DNA of 64,000 nucleotides from SIG452 sp045540295 (GTDB lineage: Bacteria; Bacillota; Clostridia; UMGS1840). Made by a program: the position numbers and the translations under genes. The stretch spans positions 27,328 to 91,327 of the forward strand of contig JAZQGY010000015.1 of the NCBI GenBank assembly GCA_045540295.1, read 5' to 3'. The notes under the pieces were generated by a model, which was not told the origin of the DNA, made no database searches, and saw only the letters and a program-made list of their open reading frames with translations. Shown piece after piece: positions 24,560 through 32,311 of the stretch (its first letter is position 1; the number at the start of each line of letters is the position of its first letter).

Positions 24560-26983
24560 GTGAGTCTGATTACCCGAAAAAAAGAATCCGTCAAAAAAAC
24601 CGTACCGAAAAAGGAACACCGGGAAATAGAAACAAAAGAAGCAAAAGAACCAAAAGAACCAAAAGAAGCGAAAGAGCCCAAGGAAGCACAAAAACTAAAA
24701 AAAGCAAACCAATCAAAAGAACAAAACAGACCGAAAAGAATAAAAAACCGAAAGAATTTGTTTTGGCAAGTCTGTGTGGGGTTATTACATTTCTTTTTAT
24801 CTTTCTTTTTAAGCCGGACAAGTCTGTTTTTCGGAATGGCACCCTTTGGGGGCGCAATTCTTCTGGCAACAGGCGGAAGTGTTGCCTCCTATGTGGGAGC
24901 AATGCTTGGAAGCTATACGCTTGGGGGTTATGACACCATGGGTGCATTGACCGCTTGTTTTCTTCTAAAACAATTGCTTCGGGCTGAGCGGTGGGATCCT
25001 CTTCTCATCTTTGTTTCCTTTGGAAGTGTGTTCACAGCGGTGCTTTTGGGGTCTTCTCCCCTCCCTTGGGACGTGATTGTAAAAGTGGTTTCCCTGCTTT
25101 TTACCCTGTCTTCTTATTACATACTAAAAAAGGCATACCGCGCTCAGTTTGTGAAGTCGCCCCAACTGAAATTCACCAAGGATGAAGGATACTGCTCGTT
25201 ATTCTTGCTGTTTGCCCTGCTTTCTGGTATTCGCTCGGAAACAGTGGTTTTTTTAGTAAGGTTTCATGACGTCCTCACTTTTTTTGTCATCGCCCGTGCC
25301 GCTTACAGCTTTGGTATCGGCGGAGGTGCCGCAACGGGTGCCATACTGGGGATGCTTTCCGGACGGACAGCAGAGTTTGCCACTCTTTCTATGTCGGTGT
25401 ATTCCCTCTTTGGTTTTTTTACGGGAATTTTTTCAAAATTCAATAAGTTTACTGCCTTTCTGGGTTTTCTGTTTTCCTATGTGTTTGCCGCAGCTTACTT
25501 TCCTCAAACGGCGAATCTTGTTTCTTATCAGGATATTTTGTGGGCGGGTATTTTGTTTTTGCTCTCGCCTGACGGATTGATGGAGCCATACTTAGACCGC
25601 TATCGGGAAGGAACTCCTGTGGCAGACAGAGTTGCCTCGGAGAATCAGATTACCATCGGCAGATTAGACCGTCTTGCCAAGTCCTTTTCCGGATTATCTG
25701 TGGAAATTGGGCGTCATGAGAAGCAGTTTTGGAATTTATCGTCTGTCAGCGAGCAAACCCTTTATGATTTTGTGGGAGACAGACTTTGCCGTGGCTGCAG
25801 TCTAAAACGTTCCTGCTGGCAGGAGCATTTTTCCGAAACTTCCGAAGGCTTGACGGCAGGAATGAACCGTTTGGTAAAAGTTGGAACTCTCTCCAAAAAG
25901 CATTTGCCCGAAGGTATTCGGAATCGGTGCGTCAGAGGGGACAAGCTCATAGAAACGCTGACGGGCTTTTTTGAAATTTCTCGCCTGAATGCGTTCTGGA
26001 AACACCGTCTTGCGGAAAACACCCACGCTTTTCGGGAACAGTTTTTAGAGCTTTCAGACATTATCTGCCAACTGAAAAAGAATATGGAAACCAACCGTTA
26101 TTTTGACGCTCCCTTATCTGCAGAGCTATACAGTGCATTGGGAAATGAGGGGTATCTGATTCGTGAGGCATCTGTGTTTCACTCGGCAGAGGACCAATAT
26201 CTGGTAAAGCTGGGGATGTCACCCTGTAAACATGGGGAAAACTGTTTTCCCACCGTGGAGAAAATCGCTACTGAACTATTGGGCGTTCCCATGACGGTTA
26301 CCGAAGGCGCCTGCGGACGTCGGCTTTGCAATTTGCTTTTAACCGAAGGAGATTTGGGGAACGTGGAACAGCGGATTCAGAGTTTTTCCAAAAAGGAGGG
26401 AGACCCCTCCGGGGATAGTCATATCGTTTCCCGGTTAAGCCGTCATCGCTACTTAATGGCGCTCTCCGACGGAATGGGGAGTGGCGGGAAGGCAAACCAA
26501 GTGTCTTCCTCAGTTGTTACATTATTAGACGAGATGCTTCGGGCAGGATTTTCGGAGACTTCCGCCTTTTCGATGCTAAACTCCTTTTTAATTGCCTCTT
26601 CTTCAGCATCTGCTACCCTGGATTTTGCCATTGTGGATTTGAAGAAAATGACGGCAACCGTTTTAAAAACCGGTGCTTGCCCCACCTATTTAAAACGGGG
26701 CGAGGAAGTAATTGCCGTAGGGACAGACTCTCTGCCGGCAGGAATCCGTCCCAAAAAACCGTATCAAAAAACGCTTCACCTATGCCATGGGGATATGCTT
26801 TTTCTGATTTCCGACGGTGTGGCAGATGCTCTCCCCGAGAAAGATTGGGTATACAGCGCTCTTTGTAAATATCCATCCTCCCACCTTTCGGAACATGTGG
26901 ACTATCTGGCATCGGTGTCTTATGAGGCAAGTCGGGAAACTCCCGATGATATTACGGTGCTGGGACTAAAAATTTTGCCGTAG
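24560..26983 (+). CDS. spoIIE: Stage II sporulation protein E (SpoIIE phosphatase)
   Basis: Membrane PP2C phosphatase that dephosphorylates SpoIIAA to release sigma-F in the forespore and joins the asymmetric septum. The 807-residue product has a basic cytosolic N-terminus with low-complexity KEPKEAKEPKEA repeats (about 25-55), about ten membrane segments (70-330), a central regulatory region with CRGCSLKRSCW, and a PP2C domain (about 600-807, MALSDGMGSGGKANQ and FLISDGVADALP). The GTG at 24560 sits eight bases after AAGGAG; the upstream open frame overlaps the promoter. Evidence that the organism sporulates. Confidence 0.95.
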   Translation: MSLITRKKESVKKTVPKKEHREIETKEAKEPKEPKEAKEPKEAQKLKKANQSKEQNRPKRIKNRKNLFWQVCVGLLHFFLSFFLSRTSLFFGMAPFGGAILLATGGSVASYVGAMLGSYTLGGYDTMGALTACFLLKQLLRAERWDPLLIFVSFGSVFTAVLLGSSPLPWDVIVKVVSLLFTLSSYYILKKAYRAQFVKSPQLKFTKDEGYCSLFLLFALLSGIRSETVVFLVRFHDVLTFFVIARAAYSFGIGGGAATGAILGMLSGRTAEFATLSMSVYSLFGFFTGIFSKFNKFTAFLGFLFSYVFAAAYFPQTANLVSYQDILWAGILFLLSPDGLMEPYLDRYREGTPVADRVASENQITIGRLDRLAKSFSGLSVEIGRHEKQFWNLSSVSEQTLYDFVGDRLCRGCSLKRSCWQEHFSETSEGLTAGMNRLVKVGTLSKKHLPEGIRNRCVRGDKLIETLTGFFEISRLNAFWKHRLAENTHAFREQFLELSDIICQLKKNMETNRYFDAPLSAELYSALGNEGYLIREASVFHSAEDQYLVKLGMSPCKHGENCFPTVEKIATELLGVPMTVTEGACGRRLCNLLLTEGDLGNVEQRIQSFSKKEGDPSGDSHIVSRLSRHRYLMALSDGMGSGGKANQVSSSVVTLLDEMLRAGFSETSAFSMLNSFLIASSSASATLDFAIVDLKKMTATVLKTGACPTYLKRGEEVIAVGTDSLPAGIRPKKPYQKTLHLCHGDMLFLISDGVADALPEKDWVYSALCKYPSSHLSEHVDYLASVSYEASRETPDDITVLGLKILP

Positions 26984-26984
26984 G

Positions 26985-27154
26985 AAGCTTGTAACAGAAC
27001 ATAGACCGCAAAAAGCATAGGCTTTTTATATCAATTTTTTCAGATGAAATGCCTTTTGCTATCCGGAAACCTCACCTCCTAGAGTACCAATGTACGCCTT
27101 CGGGGAATCCTGCGGTTCGGTTTGGAAATTCTATGCCCTTTTCCTTCACCTTGG
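26985..27154 (+). repeat. Family A element, copy 7, long form
   Basis: Directly after the spoIIE stop, sense. ACATAGA pairs with TCTATG; accessory arm GCAAAAAGCATAGG / ATGCCTTTTGC; TCCGGAAACC pairs with GGTTTGGA; outer CTTGTAAC region with TTCACCTT. Confidence 0.8.
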
Positions 27155-27161
27155 ATTACAG

Positions 27162-27203
27162 AAAAAAAGACTGCAAAGCTTTTGGCTTTTGCAGTCTTTT
27201 TAC
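27162..27203. terminator. Bidirectional terminator between spoIIE and ireB
   Basis: AAAAAGACTGCAAA / TTTGCAGTCTTTTT with an 11-base loop region. Confidence 0.88.
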
Positions 27204-27207
27204 CTTT

Positions 27208-27447
27208 TTAATTTAAATAGAAGCGGAACAGTTCTTCCAAAATATCGTCCCTCTCCAGACGGCCAATCATAGCTCTTGCGCCGTTATGACTGGTAATATA
27301 GGTGGGGTCCCCCGAAAGCACGTAGCCCACCAGCTGATTGATGGGATTATAGCCCTTTTCCTTCAGAGCCGCATACACAAAATGCAAAATCTCATGAATA
27401 TTTTTTTCGTCCTCTCTGGGAATCTGCACCATTCTGGTTTCGCTCAT
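27208..27447 (-). CDS. ireB: IreB family regulatory protein (UPF0297)
   Basis: 79-residue protein of the IreB/YrzL family, a phosphorylation target of the Ser/Thr kinase IreK in enterococci. Conserved segments: DEKNIHEILHFVYAALKEKGYNP, INQLVGYVLSGDPTYIT, and NGARAMIGRLERD. The ATG at 27445-27447 follows AAAGGA by eight bases; an ATG at 27477 would add 10 residues ahead of that site. In most Firmicutes this gene is next to ruvX and DUF1292; here those lie 12 kb away. Confidence 0.92.
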   Translation of the reverse strand: MSETRMVQIPREDEKNIHEILHFVYAALKEKGYNPINQLVGYVLSGDPTYITSHNGARAMIGRLERDDILEELFRFYLN

Positions 27448-27485
27448 GGGAATCCATCCTTTCTGTTTCGTATTCATTTGACTGT

Positions 27486-27514
27486 ATTATACCATATTTT
27501 TTTGGGGATTTCAA
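27486..27514 (-). promoter_or_regulatory. Promoter for ireB
   Basis: Minus strand TTGAAA, 17 bases, TATAAT. Confidence 0.75.
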
Positions 27515-27617
27515 CTGTTTTTGTATAATTTTTTGCCAAAATCAGTATGAAATTTCGCTTTCGGGGATACACTTTTGGAATATCAAAAAAATTTTTCAAG
27601 AAAAATTACCAAAAAAC

Positions 27618-27646
27618 TTGATTTTTGGAAAAAGGTATGCTATAAT
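27618..27646 (+). promoter_or_regulatory. Promoter for rpsB-tsf
   Basis: TTGATT, 17 bases, TATAAT; followed by a 130-base leader. Confidence 0.78.
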
Positions 27647-27649
27647 AGT

Positions 27650-27780
27650 CGAGAATTCGCACGCGCCCTTGTACAAACTCGGTGACAAAGTTAAATTTTT
27701 TCATGGCTTTGTTCGTTTGTAAGTATAGCAATTCCAAGGCTTTACGCGGCGCCGAGGAACAACCAGAAAGGAATTTTATC
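27650..27780 (+). promoter_or_regulatory. Structured rpsB leader, candidate autoregulatory element
   Basis: Complementary blocks: CACGCGCC near 27660 with GGCGCCG near 27750, ACAAAC (27673-27678) with GTTTGT (27714-27719), and GACAAAG with CTTTGTTC. No gene fits. Ribosomal leaders of this kind often bind the encoded protein; that is inference here. Family not identified. Confidence 0.45.
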
Positions 27781-28512
27781 ATGAGCAACGTAATCTCCAT
27801 GAAACAGTTATTGGAAGCAGGCGTTCACTTCGGTCATCAGACCAGAAGATGGAACCCCAAAATGGCTCCGTACATCTTCACCGAAAGAAACGGAATCTAC
27901 ATCATCGACCTGCAGAAAACTCTGAAAAAAGTAGAAGAAGCTTACTACTTTGTTAGAGACATTGCTGCAGAAGGTGGCGAAATCCTGTTTGTTGGTACCA
28001 AAAAACAGGCTGCAGACGCTGTAAAAGCAGAAGCAGAAAGAATCGGTATGTACTATGTAAACGCAAGATGGTTAGGCGGTATGTTAACCAACTTCAAAAC
28101 CATCCGCAGAAGAATTGACAGACTCTTCCAGTTAAACAAAATGGAAGAAGACGGCACCTTTGATTTACTGCCGAAAAAAGAAGTTATCAAATTAAACTTA
28201 GAAAGAGAAAAACTGGAAAAATACCTGGGCGGTATTAAAAACATGAAAAAACTCCCCAGCGTTATTTTCGTAGTTGACCCCAGAAAAGAAAGAAACGCTA
28301 TCTTAGAAGCAAAGAAACTGCACATTCCTGTTGTTGCAATTGTTGATACCAACTGTGACCCCGATGAAGTGGATTATGTAATCCCCGGTAACGATGATGC
28401 AATCCGTGCCGTTAAACTGATTGCTGAAACCATGGCAAACGCTATGATCGAAGGCAGAGAAGGCGCAGCTCAGGCAATGGAAGAAGAAACTGACGAAGAA
28501 GCAGCTGAATAA
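27781..28512 (+). CDS. rpsB: 30S ribosomal protein S2
   Basis: The 243-residue product has the hallmark MKQLLEAGVHFGHQTRRWNPKM, GIYIIDLQKT, RWLGGMLTNFKTI, PSVIFVVDP and DTNCDPDEVDYVIPGNDDA. An acidic tail (MEEETDEEAAE) ends it. The ATG at 27781 follows AAAGGA; an upstream in-frame extension covers the leader RNA and is not coding. Co-transcribed with tsf. Confidence 0.98.
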   Translation: MSNVISMKQLLEAGVHFGHQTRRWNPKMAPYIFTERNGIYIIDLQKTLKKVEEAYYFVRDIAAEGGEILFVGTKKQAADAVKAEAERIGMYYVNARWLGGMLTNFKTIRRRIDRLFQLNKMEEDGTFDLLPKKEVIKLNLEREKLEKYLGGIKNMKKLPSVIFVVDPRKERNAILEAKKLHIPVVAIVDTNCDPDEVDYVIPGNDDAIRAVKLIAETMANAMIEGREGAAQAMEEETDEEAAE

Positions 28513-28529
28513 TTAGAAACAGATTTTAA

Positions 28530-28560
28530 GAAAATAGGCAACAGTTCGCTTGCCTATTTT
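28530..28560 (+). terminator. Hairpin between rpsB and tsf (probable attenuator)
   Basis: AAAATAGGCAA / TTGCCTATTTT with a nine-base loop. The U-run is weak, so it probably reduces rather than ends read-through into tsf. Confidence 0.6.
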
Positions 28561-28590
28561 CCATATCATAAAGAAAAGGAGTATTTTATT

Positions 28591-29478
28591 ATGGTTACAC
28601 CTCAGATGGTTAAAGAATTAAGAGAAATCACCGGTTGCGGTATGATGGACTGTAAAAAAGCATTAACCGAAACCAATGGCGATATGGACAAAGCAGTTGA
28701 ATTTTTAAGAGAAAAAGGTTTAGCAGCAGCTGCGAAAAAAGCAGGCAGAATTGCAGCAGAAGGTATTGTTTCCGACTTCACTTGTGATGGCGTTGGCGTT
28801 ATCATCGAAGTAAACTCCGAAACCGACTTTGTTGGTAAAAATGCAGATTTCCAGACCTTCGTTAAAGACCTGGCTGAAATCGTTGCAAAAGAAAATCCCG
28901 CAGATGTTGCAGCATTATTAACCTTAGCATACAAAGATTCCGGCATGAGCGTTGAAGAAATGTTAAGAGACAAAATCTTAACCATCGGCGAAAACATGAC
29001 CATCAGAAGATTTGAAAGATACGAAGGCGCTGTTGCTACCTATATCCATGGCGGCGGCAGAATCGGTGTTATGGTTCAGGCTGAAAACGCTTTAGACGGT
29101 GATGCTTACGAAGCTGCTCGTGATGCAGCAATGCAGATTGCAGCAATCAACCCCACCTATTTAGACAAATCCACCGTTCCTGCAGAAGATGTTGAAAAAG
29201 AAAAGAAAATCTTAATTGAACAGATCAAAAACGATCCTAAATCTGCAGGCAAACCCGATAATATCATTGAAAAAATGGTAATGGGCAGAATTTCCAAGTT
29301 CTACACCTTAAATTGCTTAAATCAGCAGGAATTCGTAAAAGATTCCGACAAAACTGTGGAACAGTATCTGTCTTCTAAGGGCGTTAAATTAGTAAAATTT
29401 GTTCGTTTTGAAAAAGGCGAAGGCTTAGAAAAGAAAGTTGACAACTTTGCAGAAGAAGTTGCAAATATGTCCAAATAA
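28591..29478 (+). CDS. tsf: Elongation factor Ts
   Basis: Nucleotide exchange factor for EF-Tu. The 295-residue product has the UBA-like N-terminus VKELREITGCGMMDCKKAL, the TDFVGKN core signature (NSETDFVGKN), and the IHGGGRIGVMVQ dimerisation segment. AAAGGAG lies before the ATG. Pairing with rpsB is the normal arrangement. Confidence 0.98.
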   Translation: MVTPQMVKELREITGCGMMDCKKALTETNGDMDKAVEFLREKGLAAAAKKAGRIAAEGIVSDFTCDGVGVIIEVNSETDFVGKNADFQTFVKDLAEIVAKENPADVAALLTLAYKDSGMSVEEMLRDKILTIGENMTIRRFERYEGAVATYIHGGGRIGVMVQAENALDGDAYEAARDAAMQIAAINPTYLDKSTVPAEDVEKEKKILIEQIKNDPKSAGKPDNIIEKMVMGRISKFYTLNCLNQQEFVKDSDKTVEQYLSSKGVKLVKFVRFEKGEGLEKKVDNFAEEVANMSK

Positions 29479-29489
29479 TTATTGAACGA

Positions 29490-29530
29490 AAAAAATGGCA
29501 AGCACCAACTTCTGATGCTTGCCATTTTTA
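29490..29530 (+). terminator. Terminator after tsf
   Basis: AAAATGGCAAGCA / TGCTTGCCATTTTT. Confidence 0.88.
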
Positions 29531-29770
29531 CGGCACACCCCATCGGGTGTTCTTTCCGGCTTCGCCGGATACTCTCCTAAAACTAAGAGAGGACAAGCTA
29601 AAAATTCATCTTTTCGGAGATTTACTTCCCGAAAAGATACCGACAATAAGCCCACAGGGAATCACCCGAGCTGTGCGAGGGTGCAGACTCCCGAAGCACA
29701 GCGGAATGTGTTTTTTTAAAAATTTTGGGAGACAAGGACGAGCAAAATTTTAAAAAAACGGGAATTATAT
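29531..29770 (+). other. Hairpin-rich region upstream of pyrH
   Basis: A chain of short palindromes: CACCCCATCGGGTG (29536-29549), TCCGGCTTCGCCGGA (29554-29568), CTCTC/GAGAG (29572-29591), ATCTTTTCGG/CCGAAAAGAT (29609-29638) and ACCCGAGCTGTGCGAGGGT. No gene and no clear promoter seen. Possibly a composite of small mobile palindromes, or a pyrH leader. Confidence 0.5.
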
Positions 29771-29787
29771 AGAGAGGATTGAAAAAA

Positions 29788-30492
29788 ATGCAACCTATTT
29801 ATAAAAGAGTATTGTTAAAAATCAGCGGCGAAGCTTTAGCAGGGGAAAACGGCTTCGGCTTGGATTTTAATGTAATCGGCGATATTGGTAAACAGGTGAA
29901 AAAATGCGTATCCATGGGTGTTCAGGTAGCTATCGTTGTAGGTGGCGGTAACTTCTGGAGAGGCAGAACCGGCGAAAATATGGACAGAACCCGTGCAGAC
30001 CACATGGGTATGCTGGCAACTGCCATCAACTCCTTAGCCATTGCAGATTCTCTGGAAGCATTAGGCGTTCAGGCAAGAGTGCAGACCGCCATTGATATGC
30101 GTCAGATTGCAGAACCCTATATCCGTGGCAGAGCAGAACGTCACTTAGACAAAGGCAGAGTGGTTATTTTCGGTTGCGGAACCGGGAATCCCTATTTCTC
30201 CACCGACACTGCAGCAGCTCTTCGTGCCGCAGAAATTGGTGCAGACGTGATTTTACTTGCCAAAAAAGTGGATGCAGTGTACGATTCTGATCCGGCAGTA
30301 AACCCCGATGCGAAAAAATTCGATACCATTTCCTATATCGATGTGTTAAACAGAGGCTTAGGTGTAATGGATTCCACCGCAACCTCTCTTTGCATGGACA
30401 ACAAAATTCCGATTCATGTGTTTGGCTTATCCGAACCGGAAAATATCATTAAAGCCATCACCGGCGAAACAATAGGAACGTTAGTGAAATAG
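29788..30492 (+). CDS. pyrH: UMP kinase
   Basis: Hexameric bacterial UMP kinase of the amino-acid-kinase fold. The 234-residue product has YKRVLLKISGEALAG, VVGGGNFWRGR, DHMGMLATAINSLA and VDAVYDSDP. The ATG at 29788 is 10 bases after GAGAGG; a TTG at 29779 touches that site and is unlikely. The usual partner frr (ribosome recycling factor) does not follow; repeats do. Confidence 0.96.
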   Translation: MQPIYKRVLLKISGEALAGENGFGLDFNVIGDIGKQVKKCVSMGVQVAIVVGGGNFWRGRTGENMDRTRADHMGMLATAINSLAIADSLEALGVQARVQTAIDMRQIAEPYIRGRAERHLDKGRVVIFGCGTGNPYFSTDTAAALRAAEIGADVILLAKKVDAVYDSDPAVNPDAKKFDTISYIDVLNRGLGVMDSTATSLCMDNKIPIHVFGLSEPENIIKAITGETIGTLVK

Positions 30493-30742
30493 GCTTGTAA
30501 AAGAACACAGACCACAAAAAAGCAACATTTTTTATAGCCTTCCCCTTGAGGGGAAGGTGGCAAAACCGTAGGTTTTGACGGATGAGGTGTCATTTTTCAA
30601 AGTGAAAATTGTTTGCAACAATTTTAGATTGTAATTGCTTTTTTGTTACGAACAAACTTCACCTCTCGGCGTACCTGTGTACGCCTTCGGGTAACCCCTA
30701 CGGGTTCAGTTTGTCCGTTCTGTGCCCTTTTCCTGCACCTTA
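30493..30742 (+). repeat. Family A element, copy 8, long form interrupted by family B
   Basis: Directly after the pyrH stop, sense. ACACAGA pairs with TCTGTG (copies 7 and 15 use ACATAGA/TCTATG). Accessory arm CAAAAAAGCAA / TTGCTTTTTTG, a full exchange of both strands relative to other copies. ACGAACAAAC pairs with GTTTGTCCGT. A family B end lies inside the arm at 30536-30591. Confidence 0.85.
30536..30591 (+). repeat. Family B end nested in a family A arm
   Basis: CCTTCCCCTTGAGGGGAAGG, hairpin CAAAACCGTAGGTTTTG, then CGGATGAGGTGT. It lies within the arm of family A copy 8, so it arrived later than that copy (inference). Confidence 0.75.
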
Positions 30743-30745
30743 GGC

Positions 30746-30873
30746 AGCGGCATAATAAACGACGCCAAATGGATGAACCTCATCACTCGGCGTACAGCAC
30801 GTACGCCTTCGGGCTCGTCAAGGCGTTGCCTTGATTCGATTTGTGAATTCTGCATCCATTTCTCATCACCTAT
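30746..30873 (+). repeat. Family A element, copy 9
   Basis: Tandem to copy 8. CGGCGTACAGCACGTACGCC hairpin, variable arm GTCAAGGCGTTGCCTTGA, ending GAATTCTGCATCCATTTC. Confidence 0.8.
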
Positions 30874-30925
30874 GGTGAGAAAGAATGTTTAGAGAATCAA
30901 CCAAGATATATTAACAAAAGAACCA

Positions 30926-30967
30926 AAAAACCGTAAGGATTCTAAAGATAAAATCCTTACGGTTTTT
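30926..30967 (+). terminator. Strong terminator upstream of carA
   Basis: AAAAACCGTAAGGATT / AATCCTTACGGTTTTT. Confidence 0.88.
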
Positions 30968-31036
30968 CAAGGAAATTTTTTGATTTTCCAATCCCGAAAA
31001 AATGTAGAAATATACGAAAAAACCAAGAAAAAATCA

Positions 31037-31065
31037 TTGACAATTACCTATGAAAATGATACAAT
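31037..31065 (+). promoter_or_regulatory. Promoter for carA-carB/dapF
   Basis: TTGACA, 17 bases, TACAAT. Confidence 0.82.
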
Positions 31066-31240
31066 AGATAGAAAGAAATTTTAGAAGATTTCTAAAGGAG
31101 AGACCATCTCCTTTTCTAAAAAACCCGAAATCCTAAGTGATTTCGGAAAAAATTTTACCCATTTTTAAGAAAAACCGCTGATTTTGGGGTAAAGTCCCCC
31201 AAAACGGCTATGATAGATATCAAGAAAGGATGTGCTTTTT
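31066..31240 (+). promoter_or_regulatory. Structured 165-base leader of carA
   Basis: Four potential hairpins in order: TTTAGAAGATTTCTAAA; AAAGGAGA/TCTCCTTT; CCGAAATC/GATTTCGG followed by AAAAAATTTT; CCGCTGATTTTGGGG/CCCCCAAAACGG. No gene. No recognisable PyrR-binding loop or T-box. It may be an attenuator; the ligand is unknown. Confidence 0.5.
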
Positions 31241-32311
31241 TTGAAAGAAATGTACTTAATTCTGGAAAATAAAACAGTTTTCAAAGGCAAAAGCTTTGGT
31301 GCTTACCGTGAAGCGGTAGGCGAACTGGTGTTTTCCACCAATATGCTTGGTTATATGGATACCCTGACCGATCCTGCAAACTTCGGTCAGCTTGTGATTT
31401 CCACCTTCCCCGAAATGGGTTGCCACGGCACCATCGCGGAAGAAATGGCAGGAGAAAAGGCATCCTGTTTTGGTTATATTGTGAAAGATTGGTGTCAGTC
31501 ACCGTCCAACTGGCGTATGGAGGGTGATCTTGACACTTTTTTAAAGGAAAAAGACATTCCGGGAATTTACGGCATTGATACCAGAAAGCTGACGAAAATG
31601 GTTCGTGATGCCGGCACTATGAATGCCAAAATTTCCTTTACCCCCGACTTTACCGATGATATTGCAACCTATAAAATTGTGGATGCGGTAAAATCCGTGT
31701 CCGTCCCCGAAAAGATTACCTCTATGGGTAAGGATGCCAAATATCGCGTAGTGATGTGGGATTTTGGTGCCAACAACAATATGATGAAGGCATTTTTAGA
31801 TGCAGGCTGTGATGTGACCAAAGTGCCTTACAACACCCAGGCAGAAGAAATCATCGCAATGCGTCCCGACGGAGTGATTTTATCCGGAGGTCCCGGGGAT
31901 CCCACCCAGTTAATTGACGTGATTACCGAAATCCGCGGGATAAAAGACATTCCCACCTTGGGAACCGGGCTGGGGCATCAGCTTTTGGCATTATCTCAAG
32001 GTGCGAAAATAGAAAAATTGAAATTCGGCCACCGTGGTGCATCCGTTCCTGTTCGGAACGAAACCACCGGAAAAGTGTATATTTCCTCTCAGAATCACAG
32101 CTACCAGGTGGTAAACGATTCTGTAGAATCCTTTGGGAAGGTTTCCTATCGCAATGTGAATGACGGCACCGTGGAAGGCATTGACTATGCCAACATTCCT
32201 GCCTTTTCCGTGCAGTTTAACATTGAAAGTTTCTCCGAGCCTATGCATCCGGGCTTCTTGGTAGACAGATTTGTAGAAATGATGGAGGGAAAAAAAGATG
32301 CCGTTAAATAA
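31241..32311 (+). CDS. carA: Carbamoyl-phosphate synthase small subunit with degenerate glutaminase site
   Basis: CarA normally hydrolyses glutamine and channels ammonia to CarB. The 356-residue product keeps the N-domain (LVFSTNMLGYMDTLTDPANF), LSGGPGDP, and QNHSYQV. At the nucleophile elbow it reads LGTGLGHQ where families have GICLGHQ, so Gly243 replaces the catalytic Cys. Further on it reads SVQFNIES where families have HPE, so Asn327 replaces the catalytic His; Glu329 is kept. The site should not hydrolyse glutamine (inference), as in mammalian CPS I. The TTG at 31241 is 10 bases from AAAGGA; GTG at 31232 is too close. It overlaps carB by 14 bases. Confidence 0.9.
   Translation: MKEMYLILENKTVFKGKSFGAYREAVGELVFSTNMLGYMDTLTDPANFGQLVISTFPEMGCHGTIAEEMAGEKASCFGYIVKDWCQSPSNWRMEGDLDTFLKEKDIPGIYGIDTRKLTKMVRDAGTMNAKISFTPDFTDDIATYKIVDAVKSVSVPEKITSMGKDAKYRVVMWDFGANNNMMKAFLDAGCDVTKVPYNTQAEEIIAMRPDGVILSGGPGDPTQLIDVITEIRGIKDIPTLGTGLGHQLLALSQGAKIEKLKFGHRGASVPVRNETTGKVYISSQNHSYQVVNDSVESFGKVSYRNVNDGTVEGIDYANIPAFSVQFNIESFSEPMHPGFLVDRFVEMMEGKKDAVK

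Noticed and set aside
24625..24700. Lys-Glu-Pro repeats in SpoIIE as a separate domain or frameshift
   Set aside because: In-frame low-complexity cytosolic tail; the frame continues normally into the membrane domain.
31232..31240. GTG at 31232 as the carA start
   Set aside because: Only one base from the ribosome site; the TTG at 31241 has normal spacing.
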